Source of the DNA: Gordonia sp. (in: high G+C Gram-positive bacteria)
GTDB taxonomy: Bacteria > Actinomycetota > Actinomycetes > Mycobacteriales > Mycobacteriaceae
NCBI RefSeq assembly: GCF_020438995.1
Contig: NZ_JAGQTN010000015.1
Coordinates: forward strand, 29,860-93,859
DNA length: 64,000 bases
Direction: 5' to 3'
The position numbers and the translations under genes are program-made. Below the pieces are notes generated by a model. That model did not search any database. It saw nothing but the letters and a program-made list of their open reading frames with translations, and was not told where the DNA came from. Shown piece after piece: positions 16,339 through 24,470 of the stretch (position 1 is its first letter; each line of letters opens with the position of its first letter).

Positions 16339-17790
16339 GTGACTTTCGCATCTCTGCCCGATCAACGCGCTGAGGCGGCGCCGCACGCACCCGCCCTGGC
16401 TGACGACACGCTCGACCTGGACAACACCGCGTTCGCCGATGCGGTCCGGCGCGCCACGGCAACCCTGCGTGCCGCCGGCGTGGGACACGGTGACGTCGTA
16501 GCAATCAAACTGCCCAATACGGCGGTGCTGGTGGTGGGTATGTTCGCGGCCTGGCGCCTGGGTGCCGCCGCCACCCCGATCAACCCGAGTCTCACCGCCG
16601 CCGAGGTTGAGTACCAGATCACCGACGCCGCCGCTACGGTCCTCATCAGTTCCGATGGTGCTGAGGCGAGTGTTCCTCTGCTGGACGCCGACAGCCTCAC
16701 CGCGGCCGAGCCCGACGGCGCGGACCCGGCGGCCCAGCCGTCGGATGTGGCGCTCCTGATCTACACATCGGGCACCACCGGGCGCCCCAAGGGTGTGGTG
16801 CTCGATCACGCCAATCTGGTCAGCATGGTCGAGATGAACGCGTCGAACACCGACATCAGCGAGTCCGACCACAGCCTGCTCATCCTGCCGCTGTTCCATG
16901 TGAACGCGATCATCGTGAGCGTCCTCGGTCCGCTCGCCAACGGCGGCTGTGTGACGATCGCCGGCAGATTCGATCCAAGGACCTTCTTTGATCGCCTCGA
17001 ATCCACTGGGGCGACGTACTTTTCGGCAGTCCCCACCATCTACACGATGCTGCTGGGATTGCCGCCGGAGGTGCAACCGGACACCTCGAAGGTCCGGTTC
17101 GCGGTGTGCGGTGCGGCGCCGGCCAGCGTCGAACTGCTGGAGGGCTTCGAGAAGCGTTACGGTTTCCCGCTGGTCGAGGGCTACGGCTTGTCCGAATGCA
17201 CGTGCGCGGCCACCTGCAACCCGATCGACGGTGTCCGCAAGGTCGGTTCGGTCGGTCCGGCGCTGCCCGGAGTGGAGATCAAGATCGTCGATCGCGAGGG
17301 ACAGTCGTGCCCGGTGGGAGAACCTGGCGAGGTCCTGCTGCGCGGCGCAAATATCATGCGCGGCTACCTGAATCGGCCGGAGGAGAACGAGAAGACCCTC
17401 ATCGACGGCGGCTGGCTGCGTACTGGCGATGTCGGATATCTCGACGAGGACGGCTACCTGTTCCTGGTGGACCGGGCCAAGGACATGATCATCCGGGGCG
17501 GCGAGAACATCTACCCCAAGGAGATCGAAACCGTGGTCTACGGTGTGCAGGGGGTCGCCGAGGCGGCGGTGATCGGCCGCCCGGACGAGAAATACGGCGA
17601 GGTCCCGGTGCTGTACGTCTCCACCCATCCCGGCGTCGAATTGGGCCCCGAGGCCATCACCGAGCACCTGCGCACGCAGCTCGCGAGATACAAGCAGCCC
17701 GTCGACATCATCATCACCGACACCCTGCCGAAGAACCCCGTGGGCAAGCTGGACAAGCCCACTCTGCGTCGTATCGATCAGTCCGCCTGA
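16339..17790 (+). CDS. AMP-forming acyl-CoA synthetase / ligase
   Basis: It activates a carboxylic acid to its CoA thioester through an acyl-adenylate. The 483 residues have the P-loop-like motif YTSGTTGRPKGV (A3), GYGLSECT (A5), the TGDVGYLDEDGYLFLVDR hinge region (A7-A8), and the catalytic lysine in PKNPVGKLDKPTLR (A10). The GTG start follows AAGGAG. It is compact compared with FadD proteins (about 540). It is first in a three-gene run with the DUF3556 membrane protein and a phytoene-desaturase-like oxidoreductase, behind a CRP-type site. The acid is unknown. Confidence 0.9.
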   Translation: MTFASLPDQRAEAAPHAPALADDTLDLDNTAFADAVRRATATLRAAGVGHGDVVAIKLPNTAVLVVGMFAAWRLGAAATPINPSLTAAEVEYQITDAAATVLISSDGAEASVPLLDADSLTAAEPDGADPAAQPSDVALLIYTSGTTGRPKGVVLDHANLVSMVEMNASNTDISESDHSLLILPLFHVNAIIVSVLGPLANGGCVTIAGRFDPRTFFDRLESTGATYFSAVPTIYTMLLGLPPEVQPDTSKVRFAVCGAAPASVELLEGFEKRYGFPLVEGYGLSECTCAATCNPIDGVRKVGSVGPALPGVEIKIVDREGQSCPVGEPGEVLLRGANIMRGYLNRPEENEKTLIDGGWLRTGDVGYLDEDGYLFLVDRAKDMIIRGGENIYPKEIETVVYGVQGVAEAAVIGRPDEKYGEVPVLYVSTHPGVELGPEAITEHLRTQLARYKQPVDIIITDTLPKNPVGKLDKPTLRRIDQSA

Positions 17791-17842
17791 ACCCGGTCCG
17801 CTTGAACTCTCAGTTCTTTCACACTCGTAAGGACGAATTGTC

Positions 17843-19615
17843 ATGGGATTCACCAAACCCGATCTACCCGAAGTAGTTCCCGAGGAATACCTGGCGCTGC
17901 CGCTGCAGGAGCGGCTGGCGATCTCGACACACCGCTGGGTCGATTACGGCTTCGGCACGGCGAAGATCTTCTTTCTCATCTACGCGATAAAGCTGGTGTT
18001 CTTCTACGCCCTTCCGGGTATCATCATCACCACCGCCACCTCCGGTCTGCATTTCTGGGAGGTGGACACCTGGTGGGATCAGCCGATCATCTACCAGAAG
18101 TTGATCATCTGGACGATGTTCCTGGAGTCGCTGAACCTGGCCGGTGCCTGGGGGCCGCTGACCAACAAGTTCAAGCCGTGGACCGGCGGGTTCCGGTTCT
18201 GGTCCCGTACCGGCACCATCAGGCTGCGGCCGTGGACCTGGGTGCCCGGGACCGCGGGCACCACCCGAACCCCGCTCGACGTCGGCATGTACTTCCTGTT
18301 CCTCATCTCGCTGGTGGTGGCGCTGGTTGCCCCTGGCGGGGAGTTGGAAGATTCCGCACCGCATCGGCTGATCGATCCGAAGCTGCTGATCGCGCCGCTC
18401 GTGCTTATCTGTCTGATCGGATTCCGGGACAAGGTGGTGTTCCTGGCCTCTCGCGCCGAACAGTACGTACCGGCCCTGCTGATCTTCGCGATCCTGCCCT
18501 ACGCGTCGTTCGCGACGATGATCGTCGCCGGGAAACTGCTCATCGTCGTCGTGTGGGTGGGCGCGGGTCTGTCGAAGGTCGGCCTGCATTTTGTCAATGT
18601 CATTCCGGTGATGGTGTCCAACAGTCCGATGCTGCCGTGGAAATCCTTGCGGCGTGCGAACTATCGCAATTACCCCAACGACCTGCGGCCGTCGAAACTG
18701 GCCCGGTTCATGGCCGATATCCTCGGCGCGATCGGTGAGATCGCGGTGCCGATCCTGCTGTTGTTCTCGGTGAACCGCACACTCACCGTCGTCGGCGTGG
18801 TGTTCATGATCTGCTACCACCTGTTCATCATTTCCACCTTCCCGCTGGCCGTGCCGCTGGAATGGAATCTGCTGTTCATCTACATCTCGATCATCCTGTT
18901 CGTGGGATTCCCCGCAGGTGACGGGTACTCGGTGGTGGACATGAATCCGCCGTGGTTGATCCTGGTCATCTTCGCGATGCTGATCTTCTTCCCGGTGCTC
19001 GGCAACATCCGCCCCGACAAGGTGTCTTTCCTGCCCTCGCTGCGCCAGTACGCCGGCAACTGGGCTGTGGGGCTGTGGGCGTTTGCGCCCGGTGCCGAGG
19101 ACAAGCTCAATCGGTTGACCAAACGCCCGATCCCGCCGCTCATCGATCAGCTGGAGGCGATCGACGTTCCACGGGAATGGGGTGAGGTGATCGGTGATTT
19201 CGGGTTGAGCTGGCGCGCTATGCACAGTCAGGGCCGGGGCGTATATTCGACGATGATGCGCTTCGTTCAGGACATCGATCTGCGCAGAATCCGCGAAGGT
19301 GAGGTTATGTCGGGTATCTGCACCGGTTTCAACTTCGGCGACGGTCACCTGCACGACGAGAACATGATTGCCGCGGTCCAGGAACAGGTGCGTTTCGATC
19401 CGGGCGATGTGATGATCGTGTGGGCCGAGTCGCAGCCGATCACCCGGTTCGAGCAGGACTTCAAGATCATCGACCCGGCCGTGGGTGTGCTCGCGAAAGG
19501 CACTTGGAGCGTGCGTGATTGCGTGAACGCGCAGCCGTGGCTCCCTGACGGCCCGATCCCACTGAACATCACGTGGACGTCGGACCCGAAGCGCTTCCCC
19601 CTGGGTGTTTCGTGA
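17843..19615 (+). CDS. DUF3556 multi-pass membrane protein
   Basis: A 590-residue integral membrane protein of the actinobacterial DUF3556 family. The N-terminal two-thirds contains about 8-9 hydrophobic segments (for example near residues 45-65, 95-110, 150-172, 187-203, 215-245, 285-300, 312-330, 340-355 and 372-388). The C-terminal 150 residues are soluble, with the conserved-looking segments TGFNFGDGHLHDENMIAAVQ and RFDPGDVMIVWAESQP. The N-terminal MGFTKPDLPEV is characteristic. Its gene lies between a ligase and a flavin oxidoreductase, 52 bases after the former, suggesting membrane-associated lipid or isoprenoid chemistry. The biochemical role is unknown. Confidence 0.82.
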   Translation: MGFTKPDLPEVVPEEYLALPLQERLAISTHRWVDYGFGTAKIFFLIYAIKLVFFYALPGIIITTATSGLHFWEVDTWWDQPIIYQKLIIWTMFLESLNLAGAWGPLTNKFKPWTGGFRFWSRTGTIRLRPWTWVPGTAGTTRTPLDVGMYFLFLISLVVALVAPGGELEDSAPHRLIDPKLLIAPLVLICLIGFRDKVVFLASRAEQYVPALLIFAILPYASFATMIVAGKLLIVVVWVGAGLSKVGLHFVNVIPVMVSNSPMLPWKSLRRANYRNYPNDLRPSKLARFMADILGAIGEIAVPILLLFSVNRTLTVVGVVFMICYHLFIISTFPLAVPLEWNLLFIYISIILFVGFPAGDGYSVVDMNPPWLILVIFAMLIFFPVLGNIRPDKVSFLPSLRQYAGNWAVGLWAFAPGAEDKLNRLTKRPIPPLIDQLEAIDVPREWGEVIGDFGLSWRAMHSQGRGVYSTMMRFVQDIDLRRIREGEVMSGICTGFNFGDGHLHDENMIAAVQEQVRFDPGDVMIVWAESQPITRFEQDFKIIDPAVGVLAKGTWSVRDCVNAQPWLPDGPIPLNITWTSDPKRFPLGVS

Positions 19616-19625
19616 TGAGAGTCTC

Positions 19626-21041
19626 GTGAGCACAGCCACGATCGTGGGCGGCGGGCCCAACGGGCTCGCCGCCGCGATCACCCTGGCCCGCGGAGGCATG
19701 GAGGTCACGCTGCTGGAGGCCGGCGACACCGTCGGCGGCGGACTGAGGTCCTTCGAGGCGATCGTGCCCGGGCTGGTACACGATCATTGCGCGGCCATCC
19801 ATCCGATGGCGGTCGGGTCACCATTCCTGGCCACTCTGGACTGCGAACGGCTCGGATTGCACTGGCGTTCAGCCGAACTCGACTGTGTACACCCGCTCGA
19901 CGACGGCAGCGCCGGAGTGCTCCATCGCAGTGTCGCCGACACCGCTGCCGGCATGGGAGCCGACGGCGGTGTGTGGCGGGCACTGTTCGACCGCCCGGTC
20001 CGGAAGTTCGACGTCCTCGGACCGGCGGTGTTGGACTCGCTCGTCAAGGTGCCGCGGCACCCGTTCGAACTGGCCCGGTTCGGTATGCCGACCGTGCTGC
20101 CGGGGTCGGTACTGGCCCGGTTCTTCCGCACTCCTCAGGCGAGGGCGTTGTGGGGCGGTATCGCCGCGCACACCTTCCGGCCGCTGAACCAACCGCTGAC
20201 GTCGGCGATCGGGCTCGGCATCACCACCGCCGGACATCGGTTCGGTTGGCAGGTGGCCGAGGGCGGATCGGGACGGATCGCCGACGTGATGGAGCGGACG
20301 CTGCTCGAACTCGGTGGGCGGATCGAGACCGGGGTTCGCGTCTCGTCGTTCGCGGATCTGCCATCGGCGGATGTGACGATGTTCGATCTGGACCCGCGGG
20401 CGGTGGCTGCGATCTGCGCTGACCGGCTACCGAACCGGGTGCTGCGTGAGCTGCGCCGGTTCCGGCACGGACCGGGTGCCTTCAAGGTGGATTTCGCTGT
20501 CCGCGAGGGTATTCCGTGGACCAACCCGGATGCCCGGCGCTCCGGAACCGTCCACCTGGGTGGTGACTTCGCCGAGGTCGCCGCCACCGAACGGACGATC
20601 CAGCAAGGTCGGATGCCCGAGCGGCCGTTCGTGCTGGTCGGGCAGCAGTACCTGGCCGATCCCGGCCGCAGCGTCGGGGACGTGCACCCGGTATGGGCCT
20701 ACGCCCATGTCCCCAACGGTTACCGGGGCGACGCCACCGAGGCGATCATCGGTCAGATCGAACGTTTCGCGCCGGGCTTCCGCGACCGCATCGTCGGCAA
20801 GGAAGTCTGCTCCACAACCGAGATGCCCAGCTACAACAGTAATTACGTCGGTGGCGACATCAACACCGGATCGAAGGACGCCGTGCAACTGGTCCTCGGC
20901 CCCCGACTGTCGGTGCACCCCTACGATCTAGGCGTCCCTGGTGTGTATATCTGCTCGGCTGCCACCCCACCCGGCCCGGGAGGCCACGGCATGTGCGGCT
21001 TCCATGCCGCCGAACGTGCCCTACGCAAGCTACCCAACTAA
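19626..21041 (+). CDS. Phytoene-desaturase-like FAD-dependent oxidoreductase
   Basis: A 471-residue flavoprotein of the CrtI/NAD(P)/FAD oxidoreductase type. The N-terminal dinucleotide fold is VGGGPNGLAAAITLARGG..VTLLEAG (GxGxxG variant GGGPNG), followed by GGGLRSFE. The C-terminal FAD-contact region is LGVPGVYICSAATPPGPGGHGMCG. The start is GTG at 19626, 10 bases after the DUF3556 stop; an in-frame GTG inside the previous gene is possible. It may oxidise, reduce or isomerise a lipid product of the preceding ligase. No carotenoid genes are in the window, so a carotenoid role is not supported. Confidence 0.85.
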   Translation: MSTATIVGGGPNGLAAAITLARGGMEVTLLEAGDTVGGGLRSFEAIVPGLVHDHCAAIHPMAVGSPFLATLDCERLGLHWRSAELDCVHPLDDGSAGVLHRSVADTAAGMGADGGVWRALFDRPVRKFDVLGPAVLDSLVKVPRHPFELARFGMPTVLPGSVLARFFRTPQARALWGGIAAHTFRPLNQPLTSAIGLGITTAGHRFGWQVAEGGSGRIADVMERTLLELGGRIETGVRVSSFADLPSADVTMFDLDPRAVAAICADRLPNRVLRELRRFRHGPGAFKVDFAVREGIPWTNPDARRSGTVHLGGDFAEVAATERTIQQGRMPERPFVLVGQQYLADPGRSVGDVHPVWAYAHVPNGYRGDATEAIIGQIERFAPGFRDRIVGKEVCSTTEMPSYNSNYVGGDINTGSKDAVQLVLGPRLSVHPYDLGVPGVYICSAATPPGPGGHGMCGFHAAERALRKLPN

Positions 21042-21081
21042 TCGGAATCCTGGTGCTCGTATATGGCACCAGGATTCCGAT
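21041..21081. terminator. Perfect 16-bp stem terminator between convergent genes
   Basis: Arms 21041-21056 and 21066-21081 (ATCGGAATCCTGGTGC) pair perfectly around a 9-base loop and are followed by TTGTTCT on the plus strand. It starts at the last base of the oxidoreductase stop codon and probably terminates both converging units. Confidence 0.88.
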
Positions 21082-21092
21082 TTGTTCTGTGG

Positions 21093-21611
21093 TCAAGCCA
21101 CTTTCGCGCCGGTGCGGTAGGCGAGGTCGTCACGGTTGGCCGACATCGCCGCGAAGAACACGTCGACGAGATTGGTGAGGTGGCGCGGGGCGAACGGTAT
21201 CGCGACCATATCGATCTCCTGCCAGATATTTCTGTTGACCAGCGACCACTTGACGAAAGTGCTGCGCCGGTTGAGGATTCCGATCTCCACTTCACTCGCG
21301 CGCCGCGAGTACACCCCGTGCGCGACCCTCGCCATGATGGTGACGGCAGGCTGGTTGGTGTGCACGCGAACCCACACGACCTGGCCCATGTGCGAGAGCA
21401 CGAAGTCGTCATCGTCGTCGGTCTCGGGCATCTCGCCGAACTTTTCCCGCAGGGCCTCGCCGACCCAGCCCAGCAGCTCGGCCCGGTCCTCGGCGACCCG
21501 CACCAATGCCGCCGACGTGGTGGTGTCGGTGCGCTCGGTGGCATTGAACTCGCGCCACAGGTCGTGGGAGCCTTCGGATGACCGCTTGTCGCGGTCCTGA
21601 ATGTTGTCCAT
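21093..21611 (-). CDS. YbjN-like (type III chaperone-like fold) protein
   Basis: A 172-residue soluble acidic protein. After a charged N-terminus it has a two-layer alpha/beta pattern: LGWVGEALREKFGE, DDFVLSHMGQVVWVRVHTNQPAVTIMARV, VEIGILNRRSTFVKWSLVNRNIW and a C-terminal PRHLTNLVDVFFAAMSANRDDLAYR. This resembles actinobacterial YbjN/T3SS-chaperone-like proteins; the resemblance is by pattern only. ATG at 21611 follows GGAGGAG. It lies 32 bases downstream of the ADP-ribosylglycohydrolase gene on the same strand, so both probably share the NrtR-controlled promoter. Confidence 0.7.
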   Translation of the reverse strand: MDNIQDRDKRSSEGSHDLWREFNATERTDTTTSAALVRVAEDRAELLGWVGEALREKFGEMPETDDDDDFVLSHMGQVVWVRVHTNQPAVTIMARVAHGVYSRRASEVEIGILNRRSTFVKWSLVNRNIWQEIDMVAIPFAPRHLTNLVDVFFAAMSANRDDLAYRTGAKVA

Positions 21612-21643
21612 GTCTCCTCCTTCGGGAGTGGGTGATTCGTCAG

Positions 21644-23065
21644 TTATCGCTGTGCGGCGATCCGACCGAGTGCCTCGTCGAATGCCGAGTTGGGGTTCAC
21701 CCGAGGCAGTACGCCACGCACCGCGGAGGTGGCCTCGGCCAGGCCGACGCCCCGCTCCAGCGCGTATGCGATGCCGACGGTCGGGGTCCGGCGGTGTGCG
21801 GCGACGCAATGAACCAGCACAACCTGTCCCTCATCCCGCAGTGCAGCAACAGTTTTCGCTGCATCATCCAGAATGAAATCGAGATTCGGATTCTCCGACC
21901 GGAGTTCCGAGTCCATCAACCAGTAGCAGATGTGCTCGACTCCGGCCGGAGGGACCTGCTCGGTGCCCACTCGGCACAGGCTGATCACCGCCGTGACCTC
22001 TGCGGGCAGCTTGTCGAGTGCGTCCAGGTCGCCGAGCAACACACCGTCGTCGTAGGGGTGTTCCACGAGTACGCCGGTCGTGCCCCCATCCGTCATCCGC
22101 GACGCATTCGGCCACACACCGGGTTTCGGACCGCCGGAGGTCGCCTGAATGGCGGCGTGCACGAGATCCTCACCGCGCTTGCCCGGGTAACCGTGCAGGA
22201 TGCGGCGCCACTTCGCAGGGATCGCCGACGCGCCCCACTTCGCACCGATCAGCGCGCCGGCGATCGCCGCGACGGTGTCGGTGTCGTCGCCTATTCGGAT
22301 CGCGGTGCTCAGCGTCTCGGCGAAGCCGTCGGAGTGAACGATCGCCGACCAGGCCGCCTGCAGTGCGCTGACCACCCATCCGTTCGGATTGAATCGTTTC
22401 GGGTCGGAGGTCTCGGCCTCGTCGATCCGCTCGGTCCAGTAGGCGACGGCGTCGTCGTCGAGGTAGCGCAGGCCGCCGCGCAGATCCAGCTCACCGTCGA
22501 TGACGGTGCGGCGGATCGACAGCGACCACAGCACGCATGCTTCCTGTGCCCGCGGATCGAAATGCGTCAGCGCGCTGATCTTGCGAGCGGCGTCGGCGAC
22601 CGCGTCGGGATTGCCGAGGAACGGCAGCGCGACGGCAGCGGTGCGCATCAGCGATCCGTTACCGGCGGTGCGCCCGGTCTGCTCGTGAAAGCCCGCGGCG
22701 GCCGCGGTCAGTTCGACCGCTGTCGGATCGGCGCCGGCCCGGCCCAGCACGTTGCTGGTCTGGATGCCGATGTCGGCGGGGCGGGATTCGTACCACGTAC
22801 GGAAGTTGCGCCCGATCGCGGTCAGTGCGGCGTCGGACCGCAGGTCCTGGCCGGTCGCGGCGACGTCCAGGATGCACCACGCCATCGTGGTGTCGTCGGT
22901 CCATTCGCCCGGGGCGAAGTTGCCCAGGCCGCCGCCGATCATCTGCGGACCGTCGGTGCCGACGCGTGCCGATCCGAATTCGTAGCCTGCACCCAGTGCG
23001 TCGCCGACGGCGGAACCGAGGACCGCGCCACATGCGCGGTCTGTCTGTGCTGAATTCAGCTTCAT
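21644..23065 (-). CDS. ADP-ribosylglycohydrolase fused to a cysteine-dependent phosphatase domain
   Basis: A 473-residue fusion. Residues 1 to about 300 are a DraG-type ADP-ribosylglycohydrolase with the metal-site motifs GSAVGDALGAGYEF, EWTDDTTM, GNGSLMR and IGDDTDTVAAIAGALIGAKWG. It removes ADP-ribose from proteins or small acceptors using a dinuclear metal site. Residues about 330-473 are a dual-specificity-phosphatase-like domain with the HCx5R signature (HCVAAHRR). Its ATG has an AGGAG site and faces two NrtR-type operators. Divergence from nrtR ties it to NAD/ADP-ribose homeostasis. Whether the phosphatase domain acts on protein, ADP-ribose phosphate or another ligand is unknown. Confidence 0.92.
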   Translation of the reverse strand: MKLNSAQTDRACGAVLGSAVGDALGAGYEFGSARVGTDGPQMIGGGLGNFAPGEWTDDTTMAWCILDVAATGQDLRSDAALTAIGRNFRTWYESRPADIGIQTSNVLGRAGADPTAVELTAAAAGFHEQTGRTAGNGSLMRTAAVALPFLGNPDAVADAARKISALTHFDPRAQEACVLWSLSIRRTVIDGELDLRGGLRYLDDDAVAYWTERIDEAETSDPKRFNPNGWVVSALQAAWSAIVHSDGFAETLSTAIRIGDDTDTVAAIAGALIGAKWGASAIPAKWRRILHGYPGKRGEDLVHAAIQATSGGPKPGVWPNASRMTDGGTTGVLVEHPYDDGVLLGDLDALDKLPAEVTAVISLCRVGTEQVPPAGVEHICYWLMDSELRSENPNLDFILDDAAKTVAALRDEGQVVLVHCVAAHRRTPTVGIAYALERGVGLAEATSAVRGVLPRVNPNSAFDEALGRIAAQR

Positions 23066-23081
23066 GCCGAACTCCTTCTCT

Positions 23082-23102
23082 TTAGCGCTTCAAAATCTCT
23101 AA
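23082..23102. promoter_or_regulatory. NrtR-type operator 1 (TTAG-N13-CTAA)
   Basis: The core lies within perfect 10-base arms TTCTCTTTAG (23076-23085) and CTAAAGAGAA (23099-23108). It lies close to the start of the ADP-ribosylglycohydrolase gene, where a bound repressor would block its promoter. Confidence 0.78.
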
Positions 23103-23109
23103 AGAGAAG

Positions 23110-23130
23110 TTAGCACGCGAAGTGCGCTAA
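23110..23130. promoter_or_regulatory. NrtR-type operator 2 (TTAG-N13-CTAA)
   Basis: The same 21-base geometry as operator 1, with centres 28 bases apart. Arms TTAGCAC and GCGCTAA match at 6 of 7 positions. It sits 9 bases before the nrtR start, fitting autoregulation. Confidence 0.75.
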
Positions 23131-23139
23131 TGTAAAGCC

Positions 23140-23829
23140 ATGGCTGTGAGCGAACTCGAAAACTACCCCCGACCTGGGGTTACGGTTGATCTGGCGATCC
23201 TGACGGTGTGCCGGGCACCGTACGATCCCGCGCTGCACGTACTCATCCAGGACCGGACCAACCCTGACGGCCGCGCACTCCCTGGCGGTTTCATGCGCGA
23301 ACGCACGACCGTCGCGCAGACCGTCGACGACGTGTTCGGCCGCAAGGTTGGCATCCGGCCGCAGCGACAGACCCATCCGCGACTGCTGCGGCTGTTCGAC
23401 GATCCGGCCCGCGACAACCGCACCTGGGTGATCTCCGCCGCCCACTCCGTATCGATGTGCGAGACCGACCTGGCGTCTGCGACAGGCACCCTGGTACCCG
23501 TCGACGCCGACGGCCGGATCATGAGGGAGGACCCGCTGCTGTTCGACCACAACGAGATCGTCGCCGCCGCGGTCATGGGCCTGCGTGAACGCTACGAGTT
23601 CCGGCACCGCTATGCCGACACCCTCCCCGACCCCGACGGCTTCCTCCCCGAACCGTTCACCCTGCATCAGCTCCGCAGAGTCCACGAGGCCGTCGTCGGA
23701 ACCCGCGTCCACAAGGACAATTTCAACCGCCGCATGAAACCGTTCCTGGAACCCGTCCTCCAAGACGGCCGCCCGCTCCTCTCCGAGGGTGACCGAGGCC
23801 GCCCCGCCGCCCTCTACCGCCGAGCGTGA
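23140..23829 (+). CDS. nrtR: NrtR-type Nudix-fold transcriptional regulator
   Basis: A 229-residue regulator of NAD metabolism. The N-terminal Nudix fold has a degenerate box at residues about 50-72: the catalytic Glu, Arg and Glu positions hold Thr56, Asp64, Val65, Arg68 and Lys69, while Gly50 and Gly71 remain. It should therefore sense a ligand (ADP-ribose or NAD derivatives in characterised NrtR) rather than hydrolyse it. The C-terminal winged helix is PFTLHQLRRVHEAVVGTRVH followed by KDNFNRRM, the NrtR hallmark. It is divergent from the ADP-ribosylglycohydrolase operon across two matching operators. Confidence 0.9.
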   Translation: MAVSELENYPRPGVTVDLAILTVCRAPYDPALHVLIQDRTNPDGRALPGGFMRERTTVAQTVDDVFGRKVGIRPQRQTHPRLLRLFDDPARDNRTWVISAAHSVSMCETDLASATGTLVPVDADGRIMREDPLLFDHNEIVAAAVMGLRERYEFRHRYADTLPDPDGFLPEPFTLHQLRRVHEAVVGTRVHKDNFNRRMKPFLEPVLQDGRPLLSEGDRGRPAALYRRA

Positions 23830-23839
23830 CGTCCCCGCG

Positions 23840-24283
23840 CTACGCGGGAGTGGGTTGCGGCCGGTAACCTTCGGCCTCGGCGATCTGGTCGTCCATGACG
23901 GGTCTCATCCGGTCGATGAGAGCGCACCAGCCATCGTGCATCTCCGAGGTCCACCGGTCGCCGAGCCCGTCACCGATGGTGTCCCGGATCATGTCGAACA
24001 TGTCGAACATCATCTCGCGTCCGACTCCCCACGCCACGTGGTCGGCGATCCAGTGGGTGGTGTATTCGATCGGGGTCGTGTGGTCCGCCACGTCGGAAAG
24101 CAGCATGAGAACCGACGACATCATCCGCGATTCCATGTACTTGTCGAAGGCGAACATCTCTTCACCTTCGGGGTACTTGACGAAGAACCGCTCGTAGATC
24201 ATCGGCGTGGGGTCGCCGACGAATTCGTCATACAGTTCGAGGGACCGGAGCACGGCCGCGTCACCGGTGTCGGGCTGCTCCAT
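23840..24283 (-). CDS. Single-domain globin-like protein
   Basis: A 147-residue protein with the helical pattern of bacterial globins. The C-terminal half ADHVAWGVGREMMFDMFDMIR followed by DTIGDGLGDRW and DGWCALI matches the F-G-H helix region, with His82 as likely proximal heme ligand. The N-terminal YDEFVGDPTPMIYERFFVKYP fits helices A-C. ATG at 24283 follows GGAGG; upstream in-frame codons have no ribosome site. Possible roles include O2 or NO binding or redox sensing. It converges on nrtR with 10 bases between stops. Confidence 0.72.
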   Translation of the reverse strand: MEQPDTGDAAVLRSLELYDEFVGDPTPMIYERFFVKYPEGEEMFAFDKYMESRMMSSVLMLLSDVADHTTPIEYTTHWIADHVAWGVGREMMFDMFDMIRDTIGDGLGDRWTSEMHDGWCALIDRMRPVMDDQIAEAEGYRPQPTPA

Positions 24284-24402
24284 CGCAAACCTCCCACTCG
24301 ATCCGATGTCCGATAGCCGCATGCTTCCACCCGCACCCACCGCGGGCAATACCCTCACCACCGAACGTGACCTTGGTCCCGCCCCCTTCCCGCGTCCAGA
24401 AC

Positions 24403-24448
24403 TTCGTCCCGCGAATCCGATATCGTGACAACCAATTCGCGGGACGAA
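24403..24448. repeat. Perfect 14-bp inverted repeat with 18-base spacer
   Basis: Arms TTCGTCCCGCGAAT (24403-24416) and its exact complement (24435-24448). It lies between the globin start and the end of the next minus-strand gene, so it may terminate the latter or be an operator for the former. Confidence 0.75.
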
Positions 24449-24470
24449 ATCTGCGACGCGGGAACGTCCG

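Noticed and set aside
17864-19729. Long open frame antisense to the DUF3556 gene, plus similar long antisense frames at 16285-17856, 12228-13379, 33498-35165 and 55898-57199
   Set aside because: Their translations are Arg/His/Gln/Asp-rich with no family motif, lie exactly opposite well-supported genes, and arise from third-position GC bias.
19626-21041. CrtI carotenoid desaturase assignment
   Set aside because: The FAD motif fits, but no phytoene synthase or other carotenoid gene lies nearby and the neighbours point to acyl metabolism.
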